A program made the position numbers and the translations under genes. From JANMJD01 sp963828405 (GTDB taxonomy: Bacteria > Actinomycetota > Acidimicrobiia > Acidimicrobiales > Ilumatobacteraceae), in the NCBI GenBank assembly GCA_963828405.1, contig CAWHEG010000031.1:558001-622000 (forward strand): a stretch of DNA of 64,000 bases, in the 5' to 3' direction. The notes under the pieces were generated by a model that saw only the letters and a list, made by a program, of their open reading frames with translations, did not search any database and had not been told where the DNA came from. Shown here one piece after another: positions 42,303 through 51,099 of the stretch (positions are counted from its first letter, which is position 1; every line of letters begins with the position of its first letter).

Positions 42303-44030
42303 TCACCGCCGAGACGATCGCCCGAGCCAGGCGACCGGAAGGGCGCCGTGGAGGCACAGTGCGTCGCCGACCTGCACCCGGCGGAGCGTGCTCGCCGCGA
42401 GGAAGGGAACGCCAGTTGACGGTTCTCTGTCGGCTTCAGGACGACGAGCGATGCTTCCCCGCGTACCGTCCAACAAGCTGCTCACGTGCTCGTCGCCGAC
42501 CAACGCGCTGATGTACTCGATGGTCGACAGGTCGCTGAGTCCGCTCGGGAAGATGAGTTTGGTGCGGTGGTTCGTCAGCACGTTGTCAGCGTCCTTGCCG
42601 TAAGCCTGGTCGAGCTGGGCCTTCGATTGCCAGACGCTCACGAGTTGAATGCCGGCGCCGGTGATCGTCGCTGCCCACTGTGGGAGCTTCGGCAGGGGCG
42701 TGTTGGCGGCCTCGTCGAGCACCACCAGGAGGCGTGGGTCGATCGGTGCGCCCTGCCGGTTGTACCGCTCGAAGCCCTGGGCGATGAGGTCGTGGAGCAA
42801 GGCGGCGAAGACCACGCCGACTCGGCTCTCATCGCCGAGAGGAGCGCAGAGGTACAGCGTGTTCGAGCCGTCGCACAGCCAGTCGAGCGTGATCTCGCAG
42901 CCTTCTGCCCTCGCCGCGAGGCCAGGGTCTGTCCACGGCCACACAGCGTTGCGTGCCGTCGCGTAGACGCTCGACGTCGTTCTTGGGTCGGTCGACCATT
43001 GGCCGTGGAGCCAGCCACGAACCTGCTTCGCGGCGAGTGCGATCAACTCGTCCTCGTCGTCCGTCAACAGACGAACGAGCGGCGAGAGCGTGCCGGTGTT
43101 CTCACCGTCTGGGCGGTCCATCTCCACGACCCATCGGACGACGTTGCGCATCGAGTGGCCCTTGGTGTTCGCCGCCACCCACAGCATCGCCGCGATGAGC
43201 TGCTCGGCCTGACCGCGCCAGAACCGATCGGACGGTCCGTCGTCGCCGCCTGCACGAGCGAGGAGTTGCGCTGCTGCCAGCGCGCCGGGAAGCGACTTCG
43301 CCACGCGAAGCGGACTCCACGTTGCGCACGGCGTGCCACTGATCCCGATCGGGTCGAACACCTTCACTTCGCCGATTGCGAGCCGGCGTTCCAGCGTTGC
43401 GCGCATCAGGTCGGTCTTCACGGACGAGACGATGGCGGGGCCGTCCCACGCGTTAACGCTCTCGATCAGCCGGGTCGTCTTTCCTGACTGGCTCGGGCCG
43501 AAGAGCAGCACAGCTCCTCGCACGCCTCGTCGGCCTCGGAACGACTCGCCCTCGGTCATCAGAACTCGCCGGCCCCATCGACCCAGGACCAGCCGGCCAG
43601 CTTCAGGCTCTCGACCGAGAAGTGGCGCGAGATCCTTCGTGGTCGCCAACCTCGGCTGAGTGTCGACGCCCACTCGGCGACGGCGGTCGATCGGCTCGTG
43701 ACGGCGCTGTCGGTACTTCAGCCACAGCAGAAGCGCCCCGAGCGCAGCCGCAAGGACAACGACGACGCTGAGCCAGTAGAGCATCGGGCCGGGGAGATTC
43801 GACGCCGCCGGCTCGGTCCAAGCACGACGAGGGTCGCTCCAGTGCTTCGGCAAGAGCCGCAACGCAGAGAACGACTCAGCGAGTCCCGCGTCCAATGACC
43901 GGTGTCGACCAACGAGGGCCGCGAGCGACGCCGCGACCCAGTGGCCCCCGCTGACGAGCCCGAACACGATGAGCGCTCCGATCGCCAGCGTCTCGAGAGG
44001 ATCGGGACCGTTGTCGCGAGTCGCGTTCAT
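42303..44030 (-). CDS. Type IV coupling protein (VirD4/TraG-like)
   Basis: 575 residues. Two N-terminal membrane helices (LAIGALIVFGLVSGGHWVAA; LYWLSVVVVLAAALGALLLWL), Walker A GPSQSGKTT, Walker B RLLVVLDEAA, and a late IQLVSVWQSKAQLDQAYG segment typical of TraG/TraD. It would link the relaxosome to a host or helper secretion channel during conjugation. Its start overlaps the relaxase stop by 4 bp (ATGA), so the two are co-translated. No other secretion genes are in the element. Confidence 0.88.
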   Translation of the reverse strand: MNATRDNGPDPLETLAIGALIVFGLVSGGHWVAASLAALVGRHRSLDAGLAESFSALRLLPKHWSDPRRAWTEPAASNLPGPMLYWLSVVVVLAAALGALLLWLKYRQRRHEPIDRRRRVGVDTQPRLATTKDLAPLLGREPEAGRLVLGRWGRRVLMTEGESFRGRRGVRGAVLLFGPSQSGKTTRLIESVNAWDGPAIVSSVKTDLMRATLERRLAIGEVKVFDPIGISGTPCATWSPLRVAKSLPGALAAAQLLARAGGDDGPSDRFWRGQAEQLIAAMLWVAANTKGHSMRNVVRWVVEMDRPDGENTGTLSPLVRLLTDDEDELIALAAKQVRGWLHGQWSTDPRTTSSVYATARNAVWPWTDPGLAARAEGCEITLDWLCDGSNTLYLCAPLGDESRVGVVFAALLHDLIAQGFERYNRQGAPIDPRLLVVLDEAANTPLPKLPQWAATITGAGIQLVSVWQSKAQLDQAYGKDADNVLTNHRTKLIFPSGLSDLSTIEYISALVGDEHVSSLLDGTRGSIARRPEADREPSTGVPFLAASTLRRVQVGDALCLHGALPVAWLGRSSRR

Positions 44031-46426
44031 GGAAGCTCCGGGGGTTCGAGGTAGTCGATTGCTGCCGTCTTCGCGTGGCTTCGGCCGAGCGAGCGCACGA
44101 GGTGCTCGAGGTGGAAGTCGCGGTCAGGGAAGTCCTGCGTCCTGGCGACGGTGTAGATGCGGTTCTCGTGCGTGCCGCGGGTGATGGCCGTGTAGCCGAG
44201 CTCGGCGTACAGAGCGTCATCGCCGAGGAGCAGCGCCACCTCGCACGTGAGTCCCTGCGTTTTGTGGACCGTGCGTGCGTACGCGTGCCGCAGATGATCG
44301 TCCACGTAGTCGAGCGGCAACCGCACCTCACGCCCGTCGGCGAAGCTGACTTGGACCCGGTGTTCGTCGGCTCCGGTGATCGTGCCGACGTCGCCGTTCA
44401 GGAAGCCGAGGTCGTAGCGGTTGCGAAGGCCGAGCACGCTGTCGCCGACGCAGTAGCGGCGATCGTCGGCCACTGCGACCAGTGGTCCGAGCTGATCGGA
44501 GGCTTCGAGCAAAGCGTGCACGCGGCTGTTGAGATCGTCGACGTCACTGCGGTGGACGGCGCCCATCACTGCGTCGCGACCGTCGGTGTGGAGCTGCCAC
44601 CAGTCGAGCGCCATCTGGTCGCGCAGCGAGTCGCTGTTATGGGCGATCGTGACTCGGCCGTGCTGGTCGAGTCGCCGCACGGCCAACTCGGTCAGTCCCT
44701 TGCGGAGCGCCGCTGCGACGAAGCGTTCCTCCGGGTCGATCTGTCGACGGTTCTCGACGAGTTCGATGATCTCAATCCGGTTCGCGAGGGAGGCCAGCAG
44801 ACCGCCGGCTTCGATGGACGGCAGCTGCTTCGGGTCACCGACGAGGATGACCTTGGCCTCGGCTCTGTGGGCCCGGCCGACGAGGTCGGCCATCAGCTCG
44901 GTCCCGAGCATGCCGGCCTCGTCGATCACCAGAACATCGCCCACTCGCAGCTTGCGACGACCGGATTCGAGATCGGCGTGCAACGAGTGAGCCGTCGTGG
45001 ACGCGATGCCGGCTCCGGATTGCAGCTCTCTGGCGGCTCGTGCGGCGAGGCTGATGCCGATGACGCGGTGGCCGGAGTTCTCGAAGGCCTCGCGCACGGC
45101 GTCGAGCGTGAAGGTCTTGCCGGCACCGGCTCGGCCGATGACGACATCGAGCGGTCGGCCGGACCGGCACAGTTGCTCGACCATTCGCTGTTGCTCCCGG
45201 CTCAGCGAAGGCCGAGACGCGACTGCGTCCGCCACCGCCTGATCGTCGGCTCGGTAGGCATCGCACTGCTCGCCGACTGCAGCGGCGAGAACGCTGCGTT
45301 CGGCGGCGAGGATCGCCTCTGTCGTCCATCGACCGGTCTCGACCTCGATCGCCTCGGGGGAGTCTCGGTAGGTCGCTGCTCGGTCCAGGATCTCGTCGAG
45401 AGAGGCTCCCTGCCGAGCTGCCCTCGCAGCGGCACGAACCGAGTCGCGGCGCTCGAAGGTGGCGTGCTCCTCGACGACCATCGCCGACAACTCGCTGTCG
45501 TCGACCCGGAGAGCAGGTGTCCGCGCAACTCGAGGGACGTTCGAGAGATCGAAGCGGTGGTCGCCGGCGCGCTGCCGCCACTCGGCGCGCAGCTCGTCCT
45601 CGGTGATACCGGTGAGCTTCGGCTTCCGGGTGTTCAGCGTCGCGATGCGCGCGCCCTCGCCGGAGTGGACACCGAGGCGGTTCATCTCGGCGACGATCTC
45701 TGTGCGGCGGCGCGAGAAGGCGCGTCGCATATCGGCGCTGACACCAGCGACCTCGGCGACACCATGCCGATCCATGTGGTCGAAGACCAGACCGAGACGG
45801 ACGACGAGCTCCCGCCGAAGCGTCGCCTGGAACACAGCCTCGGCGGCGTAGCGCTCTCGATAGAGCGCCTTGCCGTCGAGGGCGGTGCGGCGGCCGTCGG
45901 GTCCTTCGGTGACGTTGAAGACGGTCCAGTGGAGATGGATGCCGGGGTCACCGAGGCGGCTCGTGCGATGCATGAAGACCGCCCCGAAGAATCCCTTGCC
46001 CGGCTCGACGACTGCTCCCGCGTGTCCTCGACGGACGAAGCAGGCGGTCGATTCGAGGTACCGCTCCACTTCGTCTCGGGCGGCGTAGAGCGCTTCCTCG
46101 ACCTGGCATGCGTCATTGTCGGAGCCGAGTGCCCAGATCAAGGACACCGACTTTGACGGCGACAGCGTCAGGTCGAAGCCGACCACATCGAGGTCGTGCG
46201 CGGTCATCTTGAAGCCATCGGGGTGGACGCCTGAGAAGGCTCGGGTGAGCTGCTCGCGGTCCGCTACGCCGCTGAGTCCATCGGCCACGGCGAGACTTCC
46301 GGCCCACCGGCCGGCGGCGCGGCCACCTTCCGAGAGGTACTCCTCTCGGCCTTCGATGACCTCTCGTTCGTAGTAGTCGAGGTCGCGGCACTTGGAGATC
46401 GTCAGCAACGGTGTGCGCTCCTTCAC
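44027..46426 (-). CDS. MobF-family relaxase with helicase domain (TrwC/TraI-like)
   Basis: 799 residues. The N-terminal relaxase has the tandem tyrosine DYYERE near residue 18, LTLSPSKSVSLIWALG, and the three-histidine metal motif HRTSRLGDPGIHLHW. The helicase part follows: REQQRMVEQL, VIGRAGAGKTFTLDAV (Walker A), VLVIDEAGMLG (Walker B), ILVGDPKQLPSIEAGG, and AYARTVHKTQGLTCE near the end. It nicks at an origin of transfer and unwinds the strand. It is the first gene of the transfer operon; oriT should lie just upstream, between 46426 and 46555, or near the gene, but I could not define it. Confidence 0.92.
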   Translation of the reverse strand: MKERTPLLTISKCRDLDYYEREVIEGREEYLSEGGRAAGRWAGSLAVADGLSGVADREQLTRAFSGVHPDGFKMTAHDLDVVGFDLTLSPSKSVSLIWALGSDNDACQVEEALYAARDEVERYLESTACFVRRGHAGAVVEPGKGFFGAVFMHRTSRLGDPGIHLHWTVFNVTEGPDGRRTALDGKALYRERYAAEAVFQATLRRELVVRLGLVFDHMDRHGVAEVAGVSADMRRAFSRRRTEIVAEMNRLGVHSGEGARIATLNTRKPKLTGITEDELRAEWRQRAGDHRFDLSNVPRVARTPALRVDDSELSAMVVEEHATFERRDSVRAAARAARQGASLDEILDRAATYRDSPEAIEVETGRWTTEAILAAERSVLAAAVGEQCDAYRADDQAVADAVASRPSLSREQQRMVEQLCRSGRPLDVVIGRAGAGKTFTLDAVREAFENSGHRVIGISLAARAARELQSGAGIASTTAHSLHADLESGRRKLRVGDVLVIDEAGMLGTELMADLVGRAHRAEAKVILVGDPKQLPSIEAGGLLASLANRIEIIELVENRRQIDPEERFVAAALRKGLTELAVRRLDQHGRVTIAHNSDSLRDQMALDWWQLHTDGRDAVMGAVHRSDVDDLNSRVHALLEASDQLGPLVAVADDRRYCVGDSVLGLRNRYDLGFLNGDVGTITGADEHRVQVSFADGREVRLPLDYVDDHLRHAYARTVHKTQGLTCEVALLLGDDALYAELGYTAITRGTHENRIYTVARTQDFPDRDFHLEHLVRSLGRSHAKTAAIDYLEPPELP

Positions 46427-46554
46427 CTTTGGTGCATTGGTGTGGAAGTTGCTGATCTGTCCGAAGGACGGATCAGCTGGGGTTCTCGGCGCGAGGTGAT
46501 GCGCCGATGCGTGTGTGGTCGGGTGAACGGTCGTGCGGGTGGCTCAGCGCTCGA

Positions 46555-46770
46555 TCACGCTGCAGGAGGTCGACGGCAGTCGGGGTCCATGAAGCGGATG
46601 AGGGCGGTGCGCGGGATGCGCTTCTGCTTGCCGAGCCACACGAACGGCAAACCCGAGCGGCCGGCGCTGCAGTCGAACTCGACGGTGAGCTCGTAGGTCT
46701 TCGACCGGCCGAGCTGCAGCACCTTGGCTGCCTGTTCGACGGTCAGGAATGGGGGAAGGTCGTCCAGCAC
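46555..46770 (-). CDS. Excisionase-like MerR/HTH DNA-binding protein
   Basis: About 71 residues. FLTVEQAAKVLQLGRSKTYE is the winged-helix recognition segment of Xis/MerR-like proteins, followed by VWLGKQKRIPRTALIRFM. Such proteins bend att DNA to direct excision or regulate transfer genes. I favour the GTG at 46770 because AAAGGA lies 8 bp before it; a TTG at 46797 is also in frame. It is divergent from the XRE regulator. The gap between it and the relaxase (46427-46554) has no gene. Confidence 0.75.
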   Translation of the reverse strand: MLDDLPPFLTVEQAAKVLQLGRSKTYELTVEFDCSAGRSGLPFVWLGKQKRIPRTALIRFMDPDCRRPPAA

Positions 46771-46782
46771 GGCCCACGTCCT

Positions 46783-46866
46783 TTCAGAAGTGTTCAACGT
46801 CGGAACGGGAGTATGCGCGCGACTTCAGTAGGAAAGTCAAGCACTGTTGTTCCGAAGTGTTAGAGT
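46783..46866. promoter_or_regulatory. Divergent control region between xis-like and XRE genes
   Basis: The region carries two GAAGTGTT direct repeats (after TTCA near 46785, and after TTCC near 46854) and complementary CGGAAC / GTTCCG half-sites. Such repeats flanking a divergent promoter fit binding by the XRE regulator at 46873, but this is inference. Confidence 0.35.
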
Positions 46867-46872
46867 CGCTTC

Positions 46873-47694
46873 GTGGCCAGTCGCACGTCGTACCGGATCA
46901 CGGGGCACAGGGTCTGGACCGTGCATCAGATCGTCGCCTACAACTTTCGACGCGCTCGCGAGGAAGCCGGCTGGACGCAGGCACAAACCAGCGAGATGCT
47001 CGAACCGTTGCTCGGCATGCGGTTGAACCAGGCTGGCGTCTCGGCGATCGAGAAGACGTTCGACAGTCATCGTCGCCGCAACATCGATGTCCACGAGGTC
47101 GTCGCCTTCTCACGTTGCTTCGGCCGGCCGATTGGGTGGTTCTTCATCCCGCCGCCCGGTGCAGGTGAGGACGCGATTGAGCCACTCGCCGGCGACAAGT
47201 TCGAGTCCGACCTTCGCGGCGCAGATCTGACCACACTGGTTGTCGGCGCCCCAGACGGCTGGGACTCGCTGATGGGGCGCATCAAGGAGCTCACCTCGAC
47301 CGACGCCACCGCGATGCAAACAGCGCTGCGCAACGCCTTCGGTTCGGACGTGCGATCGAAGGTGGAACAGCAGCTCGAGCTGCGGCGTCAAGCCGTGCAG
47401 ACGGAGTCGCTGAAGCGACTCGTGTCGCACGAGGACGAGATCATTACGGGGATGGCGAAGCTCCTCGTCGAACTCGTCAAGACCACGCCACTCGGCATGG
47501 ACACATTGCGCGATCGCAACCCGGAGGAAGCATTGGAGTTGCTCGCCGAAGGTGACCGGCTGGTGCAGCCGAAGCTCGAAGAGCTGAAGCGCGGTCGCTC
47601 CGGCCGGCCGAATCGAACCACACGGCCGATCATGGATGAGCTCGAAGCAATCGACGTTGCTGAGGCGCTCGCCGACCAGCAGCGATCGGAGTAG
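46873..47694 (+). CDS. XRE-family-like transcriptional regulator of the element
   Basis: 273 residues. The N-terminal helix-turn-helix is VAYNFRRAREEAGWTQAQTS with EMLEPLLGMRLNQAGVSAIEK. VVAFSRCFGRPIGWFFIPPP is the linker found in many actinobacterial element regulators. The long C-terminal part is helical with no enzyme motif. It is preceded by a divergent control region with repeats. GTG start at 46873. The integrase start follows its stop by 2 bp, so the two are co-transcribed and the regulator may set integrase levels. Confidence 0.75.
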   Translation: MASRTSYRITGHRVWTVHQIVAYNFRRAREEAGWTQAQTSEMLEPLLGMRLNQAGVSAIEKTFDSHRRRNIDVHEVVAFSRCFGRPIGWFFIPPPGAGEDAIEPLAGDKFESDLRGADLTTLVVGAPDGWDSLMGRIKELTSTDATAMQTALRNAFGSDVRSKVEQQLELRRQAVQTESLKRLVSHEDEIITGMAKLLVELVKTTPLGMDTLRDRNPEEALELLAEGDRLVQPKLEELKRGRSGRPNRTTRPIMDELEAIDVAEALADQQRSE

Positions 47695-47696
47695 CC

Positions 47697-48527
47697 ATGC
47701 GCGGCTCGGTGGTGAAGAAGGGAACTCGTTGGTACGTCAAGATCGAGCTCGACCCTGATCCATCCACTGGGCAGCGTCGGCAGAAGTGGCACTCGGGGTA
47801 CAACACGAAGCGCGAGGCCGAGCGCGCTCGGATAGACCTGCTCTCAAAGTTCGATCGCGGCGAGTACGTCGAGCCTTCGCATCAGACCGTTGCCGACTAC
47901 TTCGCCGACTGGTTGAAGGCCACCGAGCACACGGTGAGGCCGTCGACGTTCGACTCCTACTCGCGCAACGTGAAGAACCATGTCGTCGCGCACATCGGAT
48001 CCGTCCGTCTCACCAAGGTCGACGCAGGCGTGCTCAACGGGCTGTACGCAGAGCTGCTGACGTCCGGTCGTTGCAAGCCGTCGAGGACCGGCAAGGGCTA
48101 CTCGCCCGACGTGGTCGAGCGAGCGAGTGAACTTCGTTCGCAGGGTGTGTCGCTCGCAGCAACCGCCGAGCAATTGCGCGCCGAGTTCGTCGAGGCCGAA
48201 CACATCACCAAGGACACGCTTGCGTCATTGCTGCGGCGTGGCGTGTCCAATGCGACCCCGCAAAGGGCAAGGCCGGGTCTCGATCGACGGACGGTGAACT
48301 ACGTCCACACGATCATCCACCGAGCGTTGAAGGACGCTGTGCGATGGGGTCGCCTCGCCAGGAACCCAGCCGACGCGGCCAACCCGCCACACGGTGGCCA
48401 GAAGTCCGACGGCATTCACGCGTGGGACGCGCCGACGTTGCGGGCTTTTCTCGAGGCGTCATCTCGTGCTGACGATCGGCTGCACGGATTGTGGGTGCTG
48501 CTCGCCATCACTGAGCTGATCTCCTAA
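47697..48527 (+). pseudogene. int: Tyrosine integrase, N-terminal part only, cut by IS110-family insertion
   Basis: 276 residues remain. The N-terminal arm-binding domain is GSVVKKGTRWYVKIELDPD with GYNTKREAERARIDLL. The core-binding SAM-like domain is TVADYFADWLKATEHTVRPS and then YVHTIIHRALKDAVRWGRLARNP. It ends at LHGLWVLLAIT, just where the catalytic domain with the first active-site arginine should begin; the last residues are IS sequence. The R-H-R-Y residues are all missing and are not found after the IS. An extra segment of about 55 residues (ERASELRSQGVSLAATAEQL) interrupts the core-binding domain. It would be unable to recombine. Confidence 0.85.
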
Positions 48528-48635
48528 CTTTTGTCAAGGGGGTTCGTGTTCACGGTGTGTGGGCGCGGACGGTCAACCGGCGTGGGGTGCGTCGGGGCTG
48601 GATTCGAGCGCTGGGTGTTGTTGTCGGGGTTGGGG

Positions 48636-49952
48636 TCAGTCGTTGTCGAGTCGGCTGCGTTGCTGGTGTGCTCGACGTCGTGCGCGGACGTCGGAGGGCA
48701 CGGCGAGTTCGCCGGCTCTGCGGGTGGCGGTGGTCTTGTCGAGCGGGGTGCCGTCAAGGTCGCGGGTCTCGTAGGGGGTGGCGGTCTCGATCACCGACCA
48801 GGCCCGGCAGACGAGTTTGCGGGCAACTGCGCAGCACGCCGAGATGTGGTTGTGGTTCCGCTCGACCATCAGACGGCGGTAGTGCTCGGCGAGTTGCGGG
48901 TCGTGACGGCGAGCGACGTTCGCTGCTTGGTAGTAGGCGAGACGCAACGCGGCTGGTCCTTCTTTGCTGATGTGTCTGGATCGTGAGGCGGTCAGTCCGG
49001 ATTCCCAGCGCGATGGGTCGAACCCGACGAACGCGGCGGCGTGTTTGGCGGTGGGGAACTGGCCGGGACCCGTGAACCAGGCACGGGTGACGGTGGCGAC
49101 GATCTCACCGATCCCAGGGATCGAGGTCAACAGATCGGTGGTCCCGTGGTGTTCGGCGCGTAGCCGGACGGCTTGGCTGGTGGCGGCCTGCTGGTTGCGG
49201 TCGGCGATGCCGATGTCGTCGAGCATCTGGCCGATCTCCCAAGCGACCGCGTCCAAGTCGAGCCGCCCGAGCCAGAACAGTTCCCACCCGCCGGCGGCCT
49301 CACGGATCTTGGCGGCGCGTCTCGCCGGGTTCGGGGACTTGGAGTGCTCGGCGACGATCTCGGTGATCGATTCGACCCTTGCGTGGGCGAGTGAGCGCAG
49401 GTGCGGCCAGCGGTCCAGTACCGGTTGTGCCAGTGTGTGGCCCTGACAGGCCCGCCACACATCGGGGAACGCCCATGCTGCCAGCGCCCACAGCCGGCAC
49501 TCGGCGCGGTGCGCGTCGATCGTCGCACGATGGCGGCGCAGCACCGCTCGACGGATCGCGATCAACTCCGCGGTCGGTGCCGCAACGTCGGGCAGATCGA
49601 ACAGGCGGCCGGCGTCGGCAAGCATCACCGAGTCGATCCGGTCGGTCTTGTTCTTGCCCGCCAACGCCTCGCGCAGACGGGCAGTCGCTCTCGACTCGAC
49701 CAACTGGAACCCGCACCCCGCCGACCTCACCGCGGCACCCAACGACAACCACGTCCCCGCCGTCGGTTCCACGGTGACGGTCATCGGCGCGTACGGGCGT
49801 AACCGCTCCGTGAGCTCGGCCATACCCGACAGCGTCGGCATCACCTTGAACCGCACCAGCCGGTCACCGTCACGGATCGCGACATGATGGGCGGCGACAA
49901 CCGCCGCGTCGATCCCGGCCACCGGGCCAGTACTACTACTGTGTTGAGCCAT
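48636..49952 (-). CDS. IS110-family transposase, copy 1
   Basis: 438 residues. The N-terminal DEDD RuvC-like domain has VAGIDAAVVAAHHVAIRDGD, the acidic VTVEPTAGTW, and GKNKTDRIDSVMLADAGRLF. The C-terminal Tnp_2 domain has LLTSIPGIGEIVATVTRAW, GPGQFPTAKHAAAFVGFDPS and the catalytic serine region in HISKEGPAALRLAYYQAAN. The ATG at 49952 has AAAGGAG 9 bp upstream. IS110 enzymes are guided by a bridge RNA made from the non-coding end of the element. Confidence 0.92.
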   Translation of the reverse strand: MAQHSSSTGPVAGIDAAVVAAHHVAIRDGDRLVRFKVMPTLSGMAELTERLRPYAPMTVTVEPTAGTWLSLGAAVRSAGCGFQLVESRATARLREALAGKNKTDRIDSVMLADAGRLFDLPDVAAPTAELIAIRRAVLRRHRATIDAHRAECRLWALAAWAFPDVWRACQGHTLAQPVLDRWPHLRSLAHARVESITEIVAEHSKSPNPARRAAKIREAAGGWELFWLGRLDLDAVAWEIGQMLDDIGIADRNQQAATSQAVRLRAEHHGTTDLLTSIPGIGEIVATVTRAWFTGPGQFPTAKHAAAFVGFDPSRWESGLTASRSRHISKEGPAALRLAYYQAANVARRHDPQLAEHYRRLMVERNHNHISACCAVARKLVCRAWSVIETATPYETRDLDGTPLDKTTATRRAGELAVPSDVRARRRAHQQRSRLDND

Positions 49953-50003
49953 CGAGGGCTCTCCTTTCAACGGAGCAACACCACGCCGACAGGACCTCGA
50001 CAA

Positions 50004-50349
50004 TCGCTACCGGCCGGTGCTGCAAATGGATGAGTTGACCGGGAGAGCCCTCGAGCACGCTCGAACCCTCAGGCGATCCCCCGACACCACCCGCCCAGAC
50101 AGCAGCCGGTCGCCGCGTAGGCCACCCGACCATCTGAAGTCATACGGTGCTCCGGGACCCCGACCCTCACAGGCCTGAACCAGATCCCCACCAATCTCCT
50201 CAACCGGGTCTGCTCGGGAGACGAGCGCCAACAACAATCAGCTCAACGAGCCCGAAGCCCAGGGGTTTTCCGTTGCAGCCGACGCCCCTCCCAAGGTCAC
50301 CCTACGTGACCACCAACCCCTATCGGAGCAGGCACCTCAGTTATAGATG
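50004..50349 (-). ncRNA. Predicted bridge-RNA region of IS110 copy 1
   Basis: A 350-400 nt non-coding stretch lies between the transposase start and the element end on its 5' side, where IS110-group bridge RNAs are encoded. It has several potential hairpins on the minus strand, for example GGTCAC-GTAGG-GTGACC and GCTCG-TCTCC-CGAGC. Loop sequences rich in GGGGTC and GGGTGGT could pair with target flanks. The exact ends are not determinable by eye. Confidence 0.5.
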
Positions 50350-50350
50350 G

Positions 50351-50818
50351 GTGGTCAGGGTGAGCCTCGGTCGTCTAGCCCTCGCTGCCATCTCTGCGTA
50401 CCTGGTACTCGCAGGATTGTTCTTCCTTGTATACCTCAGCACCGGCGACTTCGACGCTCACGACAGGCACGAGGTGGCGTTCTTCAGCCTCGTCACACAG
50501 GCGACGGTCGGCTATGGGGACATCACGCCTACATCGGCCGTGTCGCGGGCCGTGGCATCGCTTCAGATCTTGGTCGGCGTCACCTACGTAGCTCTCATCC
50601 CATCGGTGGTCTTGGCCAGACTCCTCGCGCCGGCAGGTCGGGCGATTCGGTTCAGCCGCTACGCGAATCTTCGATCCGCGAGTGCGCCAGTTCAGATTCA
50701 GGTTCGTGAATCTGAGCCGGCTTCGTATCTACCGCTCATCAGCGCGTCTTCGACTGCCAGTCAAGGTCGAGGTCCCCGACTCTCCCGATTCTTGGCGGGT
50801 CAAGCACTTCCGCGTTGA
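50351..50818 (+). CDS. Two-helix potassium-channel-like protein, 5' end possibly lost to IS110
   Basis: About 155 residues from the first GTG right at the IS edge (50351; GTG at 50360 also possible). Layout: helix LALAAISAYLVLAGLFFLVY, pore loop VAFFSLVTQATVGYGDITPTS with the TVGYGD selectivity filter, then helix LQILVGVTYVALIPSVVLA. The C-terminal 60 residues are low in pattern, and an overlapping frame from 50682 looks more protein-like. Either a second gene overlaps it, or an indel near 50640-50680 splits one protein with a larger cytoplasmic domain. Native promoter and N terminus may have been removed by the IS. Confidence 0.7.
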   Translation: MVRVSLGRLALAAISAYLVLAGLFFLVYLSTGDFDAHDRHEVAFFSLVTQATVGYGDITPTSAVSRAVASLQILVGVTYVALIPSVVLARLLAPAGRAIRFSRYANLRSASAPVQIQVRESEPASYLPLISASSTASQGRGPRLSRFLAGQALPR

Positions 50819-51099
50819 GTTGGAGGACGACGAACTCCCACCTGCCGATTCGCTGGTGCCTGTCCTCGTGCGAACTCGACCCTTGCCAGCCGGGTCGGCT
50901 GGAACTGAACTTGTGTACGGGGTCGAATCGGCCGTAGTTGGTCCAGGGCACTTTGGCCCAACGGGGAAGCGAACGCTGGCGGGTAGCCCTGGTTGGTAGC
51001 GGCAGTCTGTCGACCTGGTAGCGGGGTTCTGGCTTTCTGGTAGCGGTCGGGGTGACGCTGGCGGTTGGCGGTGCGTTGGGTGCCGTCTTCTCGTAGGAG

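Larger units (their letters stand above)
48511..50351 (-). mobile_element. IS110-family insertion sequence, copy 1
   Basis: A segment of about 1.84 kb that recurs at 54704-56544 with the same offset throughout and, as far as I can read, no difference. Its limits are set by where the two copies diverge. TG dinucleotides at 48512-48513 and 50348-50349 could be the core repeat, giving an element of 1836 bp. There are no long terminal inverted repeats, as expected for IS110. The transposase is on the minus strand with a long non-coding end on its 5' side. It interrupts the integrase gene on the left and abuts the channel gene on the right. Confidence 0.85.

Noticed and set aside
44075..46156. 693-codon plus-strand frame opposite the relaxase
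   Set aside because: Antisense shadow of a clear MobF relaxase-helicase.
46427..46554. oriT of the element
   Set aside because: This is the expected place, upstream of the relaxase, but I could not identify a convincing nic-like inverted repeat by eye, so I did not annotate it.
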